Shown here: in pieces, positions 8,352-14,973 of the stretch
Layout: the number at the start of each line of letters is the position of its first letter
Numbering within the stretch: position 1 is the first letter of the stretch
From: Planctomycetaceae bacterium
Lineage (GTDB): Bacteria; Planctomycetota; Planctomycetia; Gemmatales; Gemmataceae
Assembly (NCBI GenBank): GCA_013823135.1
Contig: PNLP01000067.1
Coordinates: 1 to 36,120 of the forward strand
Direction of reading: 5' to 3'
DNA length: 36,120 nt
Translations under genes and position numbers: made by a program
The notes under the pieces: generated by a model
Databases searched by the model: none
Told to the model about the DNA's origin: nothing
Seen by the model: only the letters and a program-made list of their open reading frames with translations

Positions 8352-9080
8352 TCAGCCGTGGGCCATGGCTTTCTTTTGGTGCGGGCTCACGGTGGTGCCA
8401 TCGTCCAGCACCTTGCCGTCTTTCATGCGCACGACACGGTCGGCTCGCTCTGCGACTTCCGTGCTGTGCGTCACGACCAGCAGCGCGAGCCGGCGTTCCT
8501 TCTGAAGTGTGGTCAGCAAATCGAGAACGCGAACCGCGTTCTCCGAATCCAGGTTCCCGGTTGGTTCATCAGCGAGCAACAGTGCGGGGTCGTTTGCCAG
8601 CGCCCGAGCCAGCGCGATCCGCTGCCGTTCGCCCACAGAAAGCTGCATCGGTCGGTGGTTCGCACGCTTTGCCATTCCCACAAGTTCCAACAATTCGTCG
8701 GCTTTCTTTGCACGTTCGCGGGCCGATCGTGGTGGCCCCTCGAACATCGGCACCTGAACGTTTTCCTTGGCCGTCAGCGTGGGCAACAGGAAGAACGACT
8801 GGAACACGAAGCCGATCTGCTGGGCGCGGAAACGGTCGAGATCGCGGCGAGTCGAGAGTGCTTCGCCACGGAAGTAGACCTCGCCTGAGTCGGGGCGATC
8901 GAGCACGCCGAGGAGGTTGAGCAACGTAGATTTACCGCACCCGCTCGGGCCGGTGATGGCGACGTGTTCCGCCTCGTGGACGCCGAGCGTGACGCCGTTG
9001 AGCGCGTGAACCGCGCCGTCGGGATACGTCTTGCCGACGTTCGACGCAAAGAGCAGATGATTGGCCGGACCATCAATCAT
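8352..9080 (-). CDS. ABC transporter ATP-binding protein (MacB/LolD type)
   Basis: The 242-residue ATPase powers transport by the permease encoded just upstream. Motifs: Walker A GPSGCGKST (about 44-52), Q-loop in IGFVFQSFFLLP, signature LSVGERQRIALARAL, Walker B ALLLADEP with the D-loop GNLDS, and the switch His in VVTHS. The ATG at 9080 starts inside the permease gene (8-bp overlap, 9073-9080), which points to translational coupling and sets the start; a longer upstream frame is rejected. Relatives export lipoproteins, macrolides or peptides using a single FtsX-type permease. Its position at the end of the synthase cluster suggests export of that product, but this is inference. Confidence 0.93.
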   Translation of the reverse strand: MIDGPANHLLFASNVGKTYPDGAVHALNGVTLGVHEAEHVAITGPSGCGKSTLLNLLGVLDRPDSGEVYFRGEALSTRRDLDRFRAQQIGFVFQSFFLLPTLTAKENVQVPMFEGPPRSARERAKKADELLELVGMAKRANHRPMQLSVGERQRIALARALANDPALLLADEPTGNLDSENAVRVLDLLTTLQKERRLALLVVTHSTEVAERADRVVRMKDGKVLDDGTTVSPHQKKAMAHG

Positions 9081-10257
9081 GGCGGATGGCCTCGGTGGGG
9101 AGAAGGCGTGCGGCACGGAACGCGGGATACGCACCGCCAATCAGGCCGATGATGATGGTGATGGCAAAACCCTGAAGAACAACCCACGGAGCGATCCCGC
9201 CTTCGATGAAGCCGTTCACCTTGGGCGAAAGTGCGAGCAAGTGCGTGGTGACGACGGCTCCAACCGCACCCACGAGTGCCGCCGCGACTCCGAGGAACAC
9301 CGCCTCGCCCAGGACCATGCGGATGATGCGACCTCGCGGCCAACCGACAGCCCGCAAGATACCGATCTCCTGCGTGCGTTCCAGCACGGACATCGCCATT
9401 GTGTTCAACATGCTGATCACGCCGATGAACAACGCGACGAGTGAAACAATCCACGCCATGGCCTTCGCGATCTTCAGGTGGGCCGAATCGTTGAGGTACT
9501 TCTCGGGCCGTTCAACCGTCACACGAAACTTCTTTCCATCGGAGTCGGCAAGCGCGAGAATCTTCTGCCGAACGGTTTCGACATCCTCATCCGGGTTCGC
9601 GGCAGACTTCTTTACGCGGAGCGAGAACCCCGTCACCTTTCGCTTGCGTCCGGAAAGTTCCTGGTATTCCTTCAGCAGCGTGATGATGCAACCGTTCTCG
9701 TAGACGTTGAAGCTCTTGAACACCCCGACGATGGTGAACTTGGTTCGCAGCAGGGTGATCGTGTCGCCAACGCCCTTGTTGTTGTTCTCGGCGAACTTGT
9801 ACCCCACCATGCAGCGGTGTTGCCCGGCGTCCTCGGCCGAGAGTTTGCGGCCGGCCCGGATTTCGAGGTCATCGTACCCGAAGTTGTCGGGCAGCCAGGC
9901 TTGCACGAGCACCTGCGAACTCGGCGGAGTGTCGTTCTCGTTGCGTGGCTCGCGAAGTGTCATCTCGCTGAGTTCGACCAGTGCCGCATCAATCCCGGCA
10001 ACTTCCGGCATGGCTCGCACCCTGTCAACGATGGCCTCATCTACCTCGCTCGACAATTGATCGGCCGCGCCACTGGCAACACCAACGAGATCGACGCCGC
10101 GTTTCTCGAAGGTATCGCTCATGGACGAGCGGAAGTTCTCGCTTATCCCGAGGAGGGCGATCATGCTCCCGACGGAGACGGCCAGACCGAGGACGGTCAA
10201 CGCCGTTCGCGTCGGCCGCCGGGTCAGGTTCTTCAGGATAAACGTGACAAAGTGCAT
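9073..10257 (-). CDS. ABC transporter permease (FtsX/MacB family)
   Basis: The 394-residue membrane protein has the FtsX/MacB layout: one N-terminal transmembrane helix (about 18-40, TALTVLGLAVSVGSMIALLG), a large periplasmic domain of about 220 residues (MacB_PCD type), then three C-terminal transmembrane helices. The last part includes ERTQEIGILRAVGWPRGRI, the signature of the cytoplasmic coupling region. It would pair with the ATPase whose start overlaps its stop codon. The start at 10257 lies only 18 bases after the hydrolase stop, so hydrolase, permease and ATPase form one tight operon. Substrate unknown. The lone FtsX-type permease is typical of exporters working from the outer face of the inner membrane. 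Confidence 0.9.
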   Translation of the reverse strand: MHFVTFILKNLTRRPTRTALTVLGLAVSVGSMIALLGISENFRSSMSDTFEKRGVDLVGVASGAADQLSSEVDEAIVDRVRAMPEVAGIDAALVELSEMTLREPRNENDTPPSSQVLVQAWLPDNFGYDDLEIRAGRKLSAEDAGQHRCMVGYKFAENNNKGVGDTITLLRTKFTIVGVFKSFNVYENGCIITLLKEYQELSGRKRKVTGFSLRVKKSAANPDEDVETVRQKILALADSDGKKFRVTVERPEKYLNDSAHLKIAKAMAWIVSLVALFIGVISMLNTMAMSVLERTQEIGILRAVGWPRGRIIRMVLGEAVFLGVAAALVGAVGAVVTTHLLALSPKVNGFIEGGIAPWVVLQGFAITIIIGLIGGAYPAFRAARLLPTEAIRHD

Positions 10258-10275
10258 GGTTGGGTAATTCGCGGA

Positions 10276-11139
10276 TCAGACGTTTAGCGCCTGCCCCAGC
10301 GGGGCAGTCAGTTGCTTCAAGTGCCGAATGACGGACGCGGTGAACGCCACGGTGTTCTCGACTACCGCGAGGTGCTTCGCCTCGGGGATGATCTCGGCCG
10401 TGCAGTTCGGCACGTTCTGTTCCAGCCACCGGCAGGTCGCGAGGAACGGCGAGAACTCATCGTACAACGCAATCACGGGTTGCGTCACAGAAGCAATCTT
10501 CTCGGCAGTCAGGCCCGCCTCGGCGAGCACTTCGTCGCCGCAGGTTGTTTGTGCGAGCAGTGGAAGTTGCCGCAGCCAGCCGCGACCGATCGGCCCCACC
10601 AGCGCATCGAGCGCCTTGTTCTGCTCGGGAGTCAGTTCCGTGCTCGCCTGGAACAGTCGGGTGAAGTTCACCGTCTCACCCAGTTCGACGCCAATTTCCC
10701 GGAACGTGGCGCTGAGATCGACCCAGACGTTCGAGCGGCCGAAGTTCGGCTCGACGTGCCGCAGACCGGGAAAGAACGAATCGGAAAGGATGATCCCTTC
10801 GACGCACTCGGGGAAGAGCGTCGCGGTGTGAATGCCGATGACACCGCCGAAGCTGTGCCCCACGATGTACGCGGGCTTCAGCCCGAGTTCGGCGTGCAGT
10901 GCGCGGAAGTCGTCGGCCATCGCCGCGGACGTGTACCCCGTTGGCGGGCGGTCGCTGGCACCATGCCCCCGCAGGTCGTAGGTGGTGACGCGGAAGCCTT
11001 CCGCCGCGATGGCATCGGGCAACCCGGTGAACACCCACACGGCCTGGTTGCTGGTCACGGCGTGGATCAGCACCACATCCGGGCCTTCGCCCATCTGTTG
11101 ATAAAAGAGCCGCGTTCCATTCACGACAACATCGGGCAT
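10276..11139 (-). CDS. Alpha/beta hydrolase, candidate product-releasing esterase/thioesterase
   Basis: The 287-residue protein has the alpha/beta hydrolase fold: the oxyanion region VVLIHAVTSN, YDLRGHGASDRP, nucleophile elbow GHSFGG with Ser near residue 96, a probable acid in LYDEFSPF (Asp about 230), and the catalytic His in EAKHLAVVEN (about 256). The usual HG of the oxyanion loop is HA here. No signal peptide, so it is probably cytosolic. It sits between the free ACP and the exporter genes, where polyketide clusters often carry a releasing or editing thioesterase; no such domain is found in the megasynthase proteins. The last bases of the gene overlap a small repeat-like hairpin. Function in release is inference; a generic esterase is the alternative. 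Confidence 0.85.
   Translation of the reverse strand: MPDVVVNGTRLFYQQMGEGPDVVLIHAVTSNQAVWVFTGLPDAIAAEGFRVTTYDLRGHGASDRPPTGYTSAAMADDFRALHAELGLKPAYIVGHSFGGVIGIHTATLFPECVEGIILSDSFFPGLRHVEPNFGRSNVWVDLSATFREIGVELGETVNFTRLFQASTELTPEQNKALDALVGPIGRGWLRQLPLLAQTTCGDEVLAEAGLTAEKIASVTQPVIALYDEFSPFLATCRWLEQNVPNCTAEIIPEAKHLAVVENTVAFTASVIRHLKQLTAPLGQALNV
10281..10307. repeat. Small hairpin over the hydrolase stop region
   Basis: CTGCCCC (10291-10297) pairs with GGGGCAG (10301-10307) across three bases, flanked by CGTTTAGCGC. Related CGTTTAGCC-type sequences appear at 20741-20750 (reverse orientation) and 27126-27133. It overlaps the last codons of the hydrolase. Confidence 0.4.
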
Positions 11140-11153
11140 TGGTACTCACCACC

Positions 11154-11181
11154 AAGCCCACGGATTTCTATCCGCGGGCTT
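11154..11181 (-). promoter_or_regulatory. Intercistronic hairpin between ACP and hydrolase genes
   Basis: A 12-bp stem (11154-11165 with 11170-11181, one G-U pair in the minus-strand RNA) closes a four-base loop. It fills almost the whole 44-bp gap between the ACP stop and the hydrolase start, ending about 14 bases before the hydrolase ATG. It could be a partial terminator, an RNA-processing or stabilising element, or a translation control for the hydrolase. No T-tract follows. Confidence 0.5.
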
Positions 11182-11183
11182 TC

Positions 11184-11462
11184 CTAAACGTGTGTTTCGA
11201 GAAACGCAATCAAGTTGCCGAGTTCCAAATCCTCGGCGCCCTGCTTTCGCAACCCCGCGAGGAACAGCCCGAACGGCAGCTTGCGACCGTAGAACTGTTC
11301 CAGTCGTTCGCCGAGCACGACCAGTTCGATCGACGCCATTCCAAGGTCGGCGAACACGCGAGTCTCGGGGCCAACCGTCACGGAGATGTCGCGATCTGGG
11401 AAAGCGTTCGCCATCACTGTGGCGAGGTCCGCGTACAGTTGCTCCGGTGTGCGGTTGCTCAT
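11184..11462 (-). CDS. Free-standing acyl carrier protein
   Basis: This 92-residue protein has the four-helix carrier layout with FADLGMASIELVVL (about 37-50). The serine in MASIE is where the phosphopantetheine arm would attach. The usual Asp before that Ser is replaced by Ala, which differs from the megasynthase ACP (GVDSIKRVE). The ATG at 11462 overlaps the stop codon of the AT-DH gene (ATGA), so the two are translationally coupled, which fixes the start. A separate ACP beside a megasynthase with only one internal ACP may carry a starter unit, act as the DH partner, or accept the finished chain. The loss of Asp could affect recognition by the phosphopantetheinyl transferase. Confidence 0.88.
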   Translation of the reverse strand: MSNRTPEQLYADLATVMANAFPDRDISVTVGPETRVFADLGMASIELVVLGERLEQFYGRKLPFGLFLAGLRKQGAEDLELGNLIAFLETHV

Positions 11463-14400
11463 GCGGGGTCCGCCTCGCAGATCGTCGTCGCGATGATCGC
11501 GTCCTTGTTCTGGGTGGTCTGCACTCGCAACTTTCGGCCGCCGTGAGTCACGAGCATCTGGCCGGGTTTCGCACCCGCTTGAACCGCCCACCCCTCGACG
11601 GGAATCCGCAGCGCATCGGCGACCGCCAGTTGTGCGGCCTGGGCTCGCAACGCATCCGCGGAGTCGCCCTTCTTCACAACCGCGAGACCGATGCCGACGT
11701 GTTCCGCGAACGCCGAGAAGGCTGCGACCTTCCCTTTGTTCACGGCCACCGCAACCTGCGGGTACTGGTCCTTCGACGATTCGACGCGAGACCGGCAGAC
11801 GATCCGCCCCGCGACGATGTCCGTTTCCATGTCCGCCGGGAACATGCCGCCGTTGTGAGTCGAGTTCCACAGCGAACGAACCGTGTCCTTGGCGACGAGC
11901 CGCGAGAAGAACCAGTCGGATTTCTCTGAGTCGGTCAGTTCCGTTTCCTGGAAGATACCCATTTCGCGCGGCGTCATCGTCACCCGCATACCGGAGGCGC
12001 GAAGAACGGGTTGCTGCAAGTCAAGCGGCGGGTCGAGGAAGTAGCACCGGCTTGCGTGACTCGACTCGGCTTCGGCCATGCGGCTGCACAGGAAGTATTG
12101 GTCCTTCGGCCCGAAGAAGTTTACGTCGCCGAACGGCAGGTAGAACCGCCAGTACGACGCACCCGTGAGGCGGAACCACGGCTTACCGTTTGTGCCGAAC
12201 ACTTCGAGAGCGTGGCGAGCCTGCCGGGCGGTTTCTTCCTCGTTGTGCCCGCGCACCAACAGGTTGCTTCCGATTTCGGGAATCGGGCCGAAGAACTCCA
12301 GGCTCTGCATTCCGATTGGCAGGAGGATGCGGCCCGACCAGTCCGGCTGTTCGAGGTGCCACGCCCCGAGGATGTGCATGGCGGCATCCACGAGCACGGG
12401 ATCGATGACCACACGCGGGTTCGGCGTCGAGCGGAACCACTTGTCGCGCGGCTGGACGACCAGCGTTCCCTCGATCCCTTCCTTCCCGTGGCGATCAAGC
12501 GAGCGGATCATCTGGAACAACGGACCGTGGAACATATTTCGGCGCAGGTCCTCGACCGTCGCCTTGCACGGAACCTCATCGGTGAGCACGAACGGCAGCG
12601 GTTCCGGCGGCTCGGGGTAACGGTCTGCGAGAATCACGGTCGCTTCCGACGACGGCTTGTTGGCTCCATCGGGGAGGAACGAATTGCTCAGGTCGCGGAC
12701 GTTCGCCCGCACTTCGACCACGCCCGTTTCCGGATCGACTGAAGCGACCGACGCCCGAATCTCGAACGTGGTGGGTTCGGCATCGTAGGGCACCCAGCGA
12801 TAGAGCCGCACGTTCCGCACCGCGATGACGACCTTGCCCGGCGCGAGGAGCGACGCGGCCTCGGACATCGCTTCCAGGCTGAACGTCATGGGCAGAACGG
12901 GCAAACCGTTCTGGGTGGGGTCCACGTGGCTGACGCCGCGACCGCCGAGGGTGTGGTCGTCGACGTACAGGTCTTCGCGTTCGTCGAGCGTCCGGCGGAG
13001 TACGATCTCGCGGCCCGGCTCGTGCTGAATCGCCTCGCCGACGAAGCAATACTCAGGAGGTGGTTGGTGGTTGGTGGTTGGTGGTGGGGAGCTTGGCTGT
13101 GGTGCGAAGTCGGGGAACGCGAACAATTCCTGCGGGATCTCGACGTGTGCGGCACGCCCCGAGAGGAACGCTTCCATCACTTCGCGTTGCGTGTCGAGGA
13201 ACTGCTCCATCACCGCGAGGTAGCCGTCCATGATGGCCACGGTCGAATCCTGGCGAGCGGGGGACGTAAGTCCCCTGTTTTCCAGTTGATCGAGATGAAC
13301 AGGGGACTCACGTCCCCCGCTCGCCAAATCAGTTGCTCGCAATTGCACCAGATTCATCGGCACGTGGTGCGCGGCCAACTGCGCGACAAGATGATTGATC
13401 TGCGTCGGGCCGCTTTTGCGGAACAAGTTCGCGGGAATCACCACGTGCGGCTTGCCTCGCAAAACGTCTTCGGTGAATGCGGAAAGGTTGCCGCGTGGGC
13501 CGGCTTCCACAAAGATTCGCACGCCGTCGGCGTACATCGTCTCGATCATGCGAGTGAACTCGACCGGCGAAACCCAGTGGTTCACGGTCAGGTCGCGGAT
13601 CGCGGCCGGGTCGTTCGGGAAGCGAGCCCCCGTCGAGCACGAGTAGATCGGCGTGTGCGGCTGGTGGAATGGAACCCCGGCGAACAGTTCGCGGAACCGG
13701 CCCATGAACGGCTCGAACATCGGCGTGTGGTACGGCCGCTTGAAGGGGAGTCGCTCGCAGACCAGCCCGCGTTCGAGGAGTGCTGCTTCGACCGCCACGA
13801 CGAGGTTCGTCGGCCCCACGGCGACGGACTGGTGCGGGCAGTTATCCATGGCCACGATCACGCCACCGTGGGCGATCTGCGCGACGACTTCCTCAACGAC
13901 CGCACGCCCGGCCCCGACCGCGAGCAGCACCACGTCCCCGCCCGCTTCGCTCTCCATCAGTTGCATCAAATCCATCATCTCGACAAGGCTCGGCCCGAGC
14001 ATGGTCTCGGAAGCCAGCGCCCCGGCCGCCAGCAGCGCCGCGAGTTCGCCCGCGCTGTGGCCAGCGACGGCCGACACGGGAAGTTCGAGGCGTTGAAGCA
14101 CCCGCGTGATGGCGAGATCGGCGAGTAGCACACCGAAGATGGACGGGCCGAGTTGACGGAGTTCCAACTCCGCTGCGGCGCGATCCTCGGGAGCGGGATG
14201 CAGGATGTTCCGCAACGAGGCCCGACCGGCGTCGGCGGCGAGGCGATCGCACCACGAGAACGTGTCCTCGACTTCCGGGAAGATGCCGCACAGGTCCGCG
14301 AGCATGCCGGGGAACTGTGCGCCTTCGCCGGGATAGAGCAGGGCGAGCGTCCCCTGCATCGCGAGCGGTTGCTCGAAGAAGTAGATGCCGTTACCGTCGC

Positions 14401-14710
14401 GGATTTGCTTGCACTTGGGGTCGGCAAGTCGATCCGCAGCGCGGCGCAGTTTCGTGACGAGATCGGCCGCGGAACCCGACACAACCGCGAGCCGGACACC
14501 ACCGGGTTGCAACTCGACCGCGAGCCTCGCAGCGATGTCCGAGAGCGAAACGCCGGCTTGCCGTTCGACGCTGCCGGCGAGCGCGAGAACCCGTTCGCGC
14601 AGTTCGGCCCGGTCGGCACCGCGCAGGACGAACGCTTCACTATCCCAACCGGAGATAGTTGCGGTGTCCTGCGATGCCGGTGCTGTGGCGGTAACAACCA
14701 TGCGTTTCAA
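11459..14710 (-). CDS. Acyltransferase-dehydratase megasynthase subunit with degenerate PPTase-like C-terminus
   Basis: The 1083-residue protein reads, in order: a leader (1-115); an acyltransferase domain (about 120-430) with LLYPGEGAQFPGM, nucleophile GHSAGE (Ser219) and active His328 in PYHTP; a linker (455-555) built partly from in-frame repeats; a conserved amphipathic segment YLAVMEQFLDTQREVMEAFL (497-516); and a polyketide dehydratase double hotdog (about 555-865) with His586 in DDHTLGG and Asp775 in DPVLVDAA. Residues about 925-1015 resemble phosphopantetheinyl transferases (RLVAKDTVRSLW, then VGIGLAV where active enzymes have GIDxE), so this domain looks inactive. The synthase gene ends 263 bases upstream, and the next gene overlaps the stop. 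It likely supplies dehydration and acyl transfer to the synthase. A PfaB/PfaC-like hybrid is the nearest concept. Confidence 0.9.
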   Translation of the reverse strand: MKRMVVTATAPASQDTATISGWDSEAFVLRGADRAELRERVLALAGSVERQAGVSLSDIAARLAVELQPGGVRLAVVSGSAADLVTKLRRAADRLADPKCKQIRDGNGIYFFEQPLAMQGTLALLYPGEGAQFPGMLADLCGIFPEVEDTFSWCDRLAADAGRASLRNILHPAPEDRAAAELELRQLGPSIFGVLLADLAITRVLQRLELPVSAVAGHSAGELAALLAAGALASETMLGPSLVEMMDLMQLMESEAGGDVVLLAVGAGRAVVEEVVAQIAHGGVIVAMDNCPHQSVAVGPTNLVVAVEAALLERGLVCERLPFKRPYHTPMFEPFMGRFRELFAGVPFHQPHTPIYSCSTGARFPNDPAAIRDLTVNHWVSPVEFTRMIETMYADGVRIFVEAGPRGNLSAFTEDVLRGKPHVVIPANLFRKSGPTQINHLVAQLAAHHVPMNLVQLRATDLASGGRESPVHLDQLENRGLTSPARQDSTVAIMDGYLAVMEQFLDTQREVMEAFLSGRAAHVEIPQELFAFPDFAPQPSSPPPTTNHQPPPEYCFVGEAIQHEPGREIVLRRTLDEREDLYVDDHTLGGRGVSHVDPTQNGLPVLPMTFSLEAMSEAASLLAPGKVVIAVRNVRLYRWVPYDAEPTTFEIRASVASVDPETGVVEVRANVRDLSNSFLPDGANKPSSEATVILADRYPEPPEPLPFVLTDEVPCKATVEDLRRNMFHGPLFQMIRSLDRHGKEGIEGTLVVQPRDKWFRSTPNPRVVIDPVLVDAAMHILGAWHLEQPDWSGRILLPIGMQSLEFFGPIPEIGSNLLVRGHNEEETARQARHALEVFGTNGKPWFRLTGASYWRFYLPFGDVNFFGPKDQYFLCSRMAEAESSHASRCYFLDPPLDLQQPVLRASGMRVTMTPREMGIFQETELTDSEKSDWFFSRLVAKDTVRSLWNSTHNGGMFPADMETDIVAGRIVCRSRVESSKDQYPQVAVAVNKGKVAAFSAFAEHVGIGLAVVKKGDSADALRAQAAQLAVADALRIPVEGWAVQAGAKPGQMLVTHGGRKLRVQTTQNKDAIIATTICEADPA
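13058..13088. repeat. TTGGTGG-type simple repeat in the AT-DH linker
   Basis: Short tandem repeats on the TGGTTGG theme encode a Pro/Thr/Asn/His-rich stretch (PPPTTNHQPPP) just before the dehydratase domain. It is in frame and probably a flexible linker. Confidence 0.65.
13253..13326. repeat. 28-bp inverted-repeat element translated in frame in the AT-DH linker
   Basis: Arms 13253-13280 and 13299-13326 are reverse complements with one mismatch, separated by 18 bases. The element is read in frame as about 25 residues (including NRGLTSPARQ) in the linker after the acyltransferase domain. A single arm of the same family (26 of 28 bases) lies in the synthase gene at 17528-17555. Confidence 0.85.
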
Positions 14711-14760
14711 ACGTGAGGATGGACTGAGTGTTTACCGCGAGCGAGTCTGCGGCTTTGGTT

Positions 14761-14953
14761 TTCACCCCGAAGGGGTGGGACATCATAGCCCAGGGCAACG
14801 CCCTGGGTTGAGATTGAAAGTATTTTGCACCCTGAAGGGGTGCGACAATTCTCCTTCACAGCGGTTGTCGCACCCCTTCAGGGTGCGGCGTCAGACCCAT
14901 TCGCAACCCAGGGCGTTGCCCTGGGCTACGTTGTCCCACCCCTTCGGGGTGAA
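14761..14953. repeat. Nested palindromic element between the two megasynthase genes
   Basis: About 190 bp with three nested inverted-repeat layers. Outer arms 14761-14782 and 14932-14953 are perfectly complementary; the middle layer is TAGCCCAGGGCAACGCCCTGG and its complement; the inner layer is GCACCCTGAAGGGGTGCGAC and its complement. Each layer is itself a short palindrome. The same element occurs at 26376-26588. It fills most of the 263-bp gap between the two genes and could weaken or process the polycistronic transcript. Confidence 0.85.
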
Positions 14954-14973
14954 GAACAAAACCGCGGCATCGT

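Noticed and set aside
9081..9140. Longer N-terminus for the ABC ATPase
   Set aside because: It lies inside the permease gene in another frame. The conserved ABC start and the coupled ATG at 9080 argue for the shorter form.
11184..11870. 228-codon frame extending the ACP N-terminally
   Set aside because: The extra part overlaps the AT-DH gene out of frame and has no carrier-protein features; the ATGA overlap start gives a normal ACP.
12926..14128. 400-codon plus-strand frame opposite the AT-DH gene
   Set aside because: Antisense shadow of AT and linker codons; no family resemblance.
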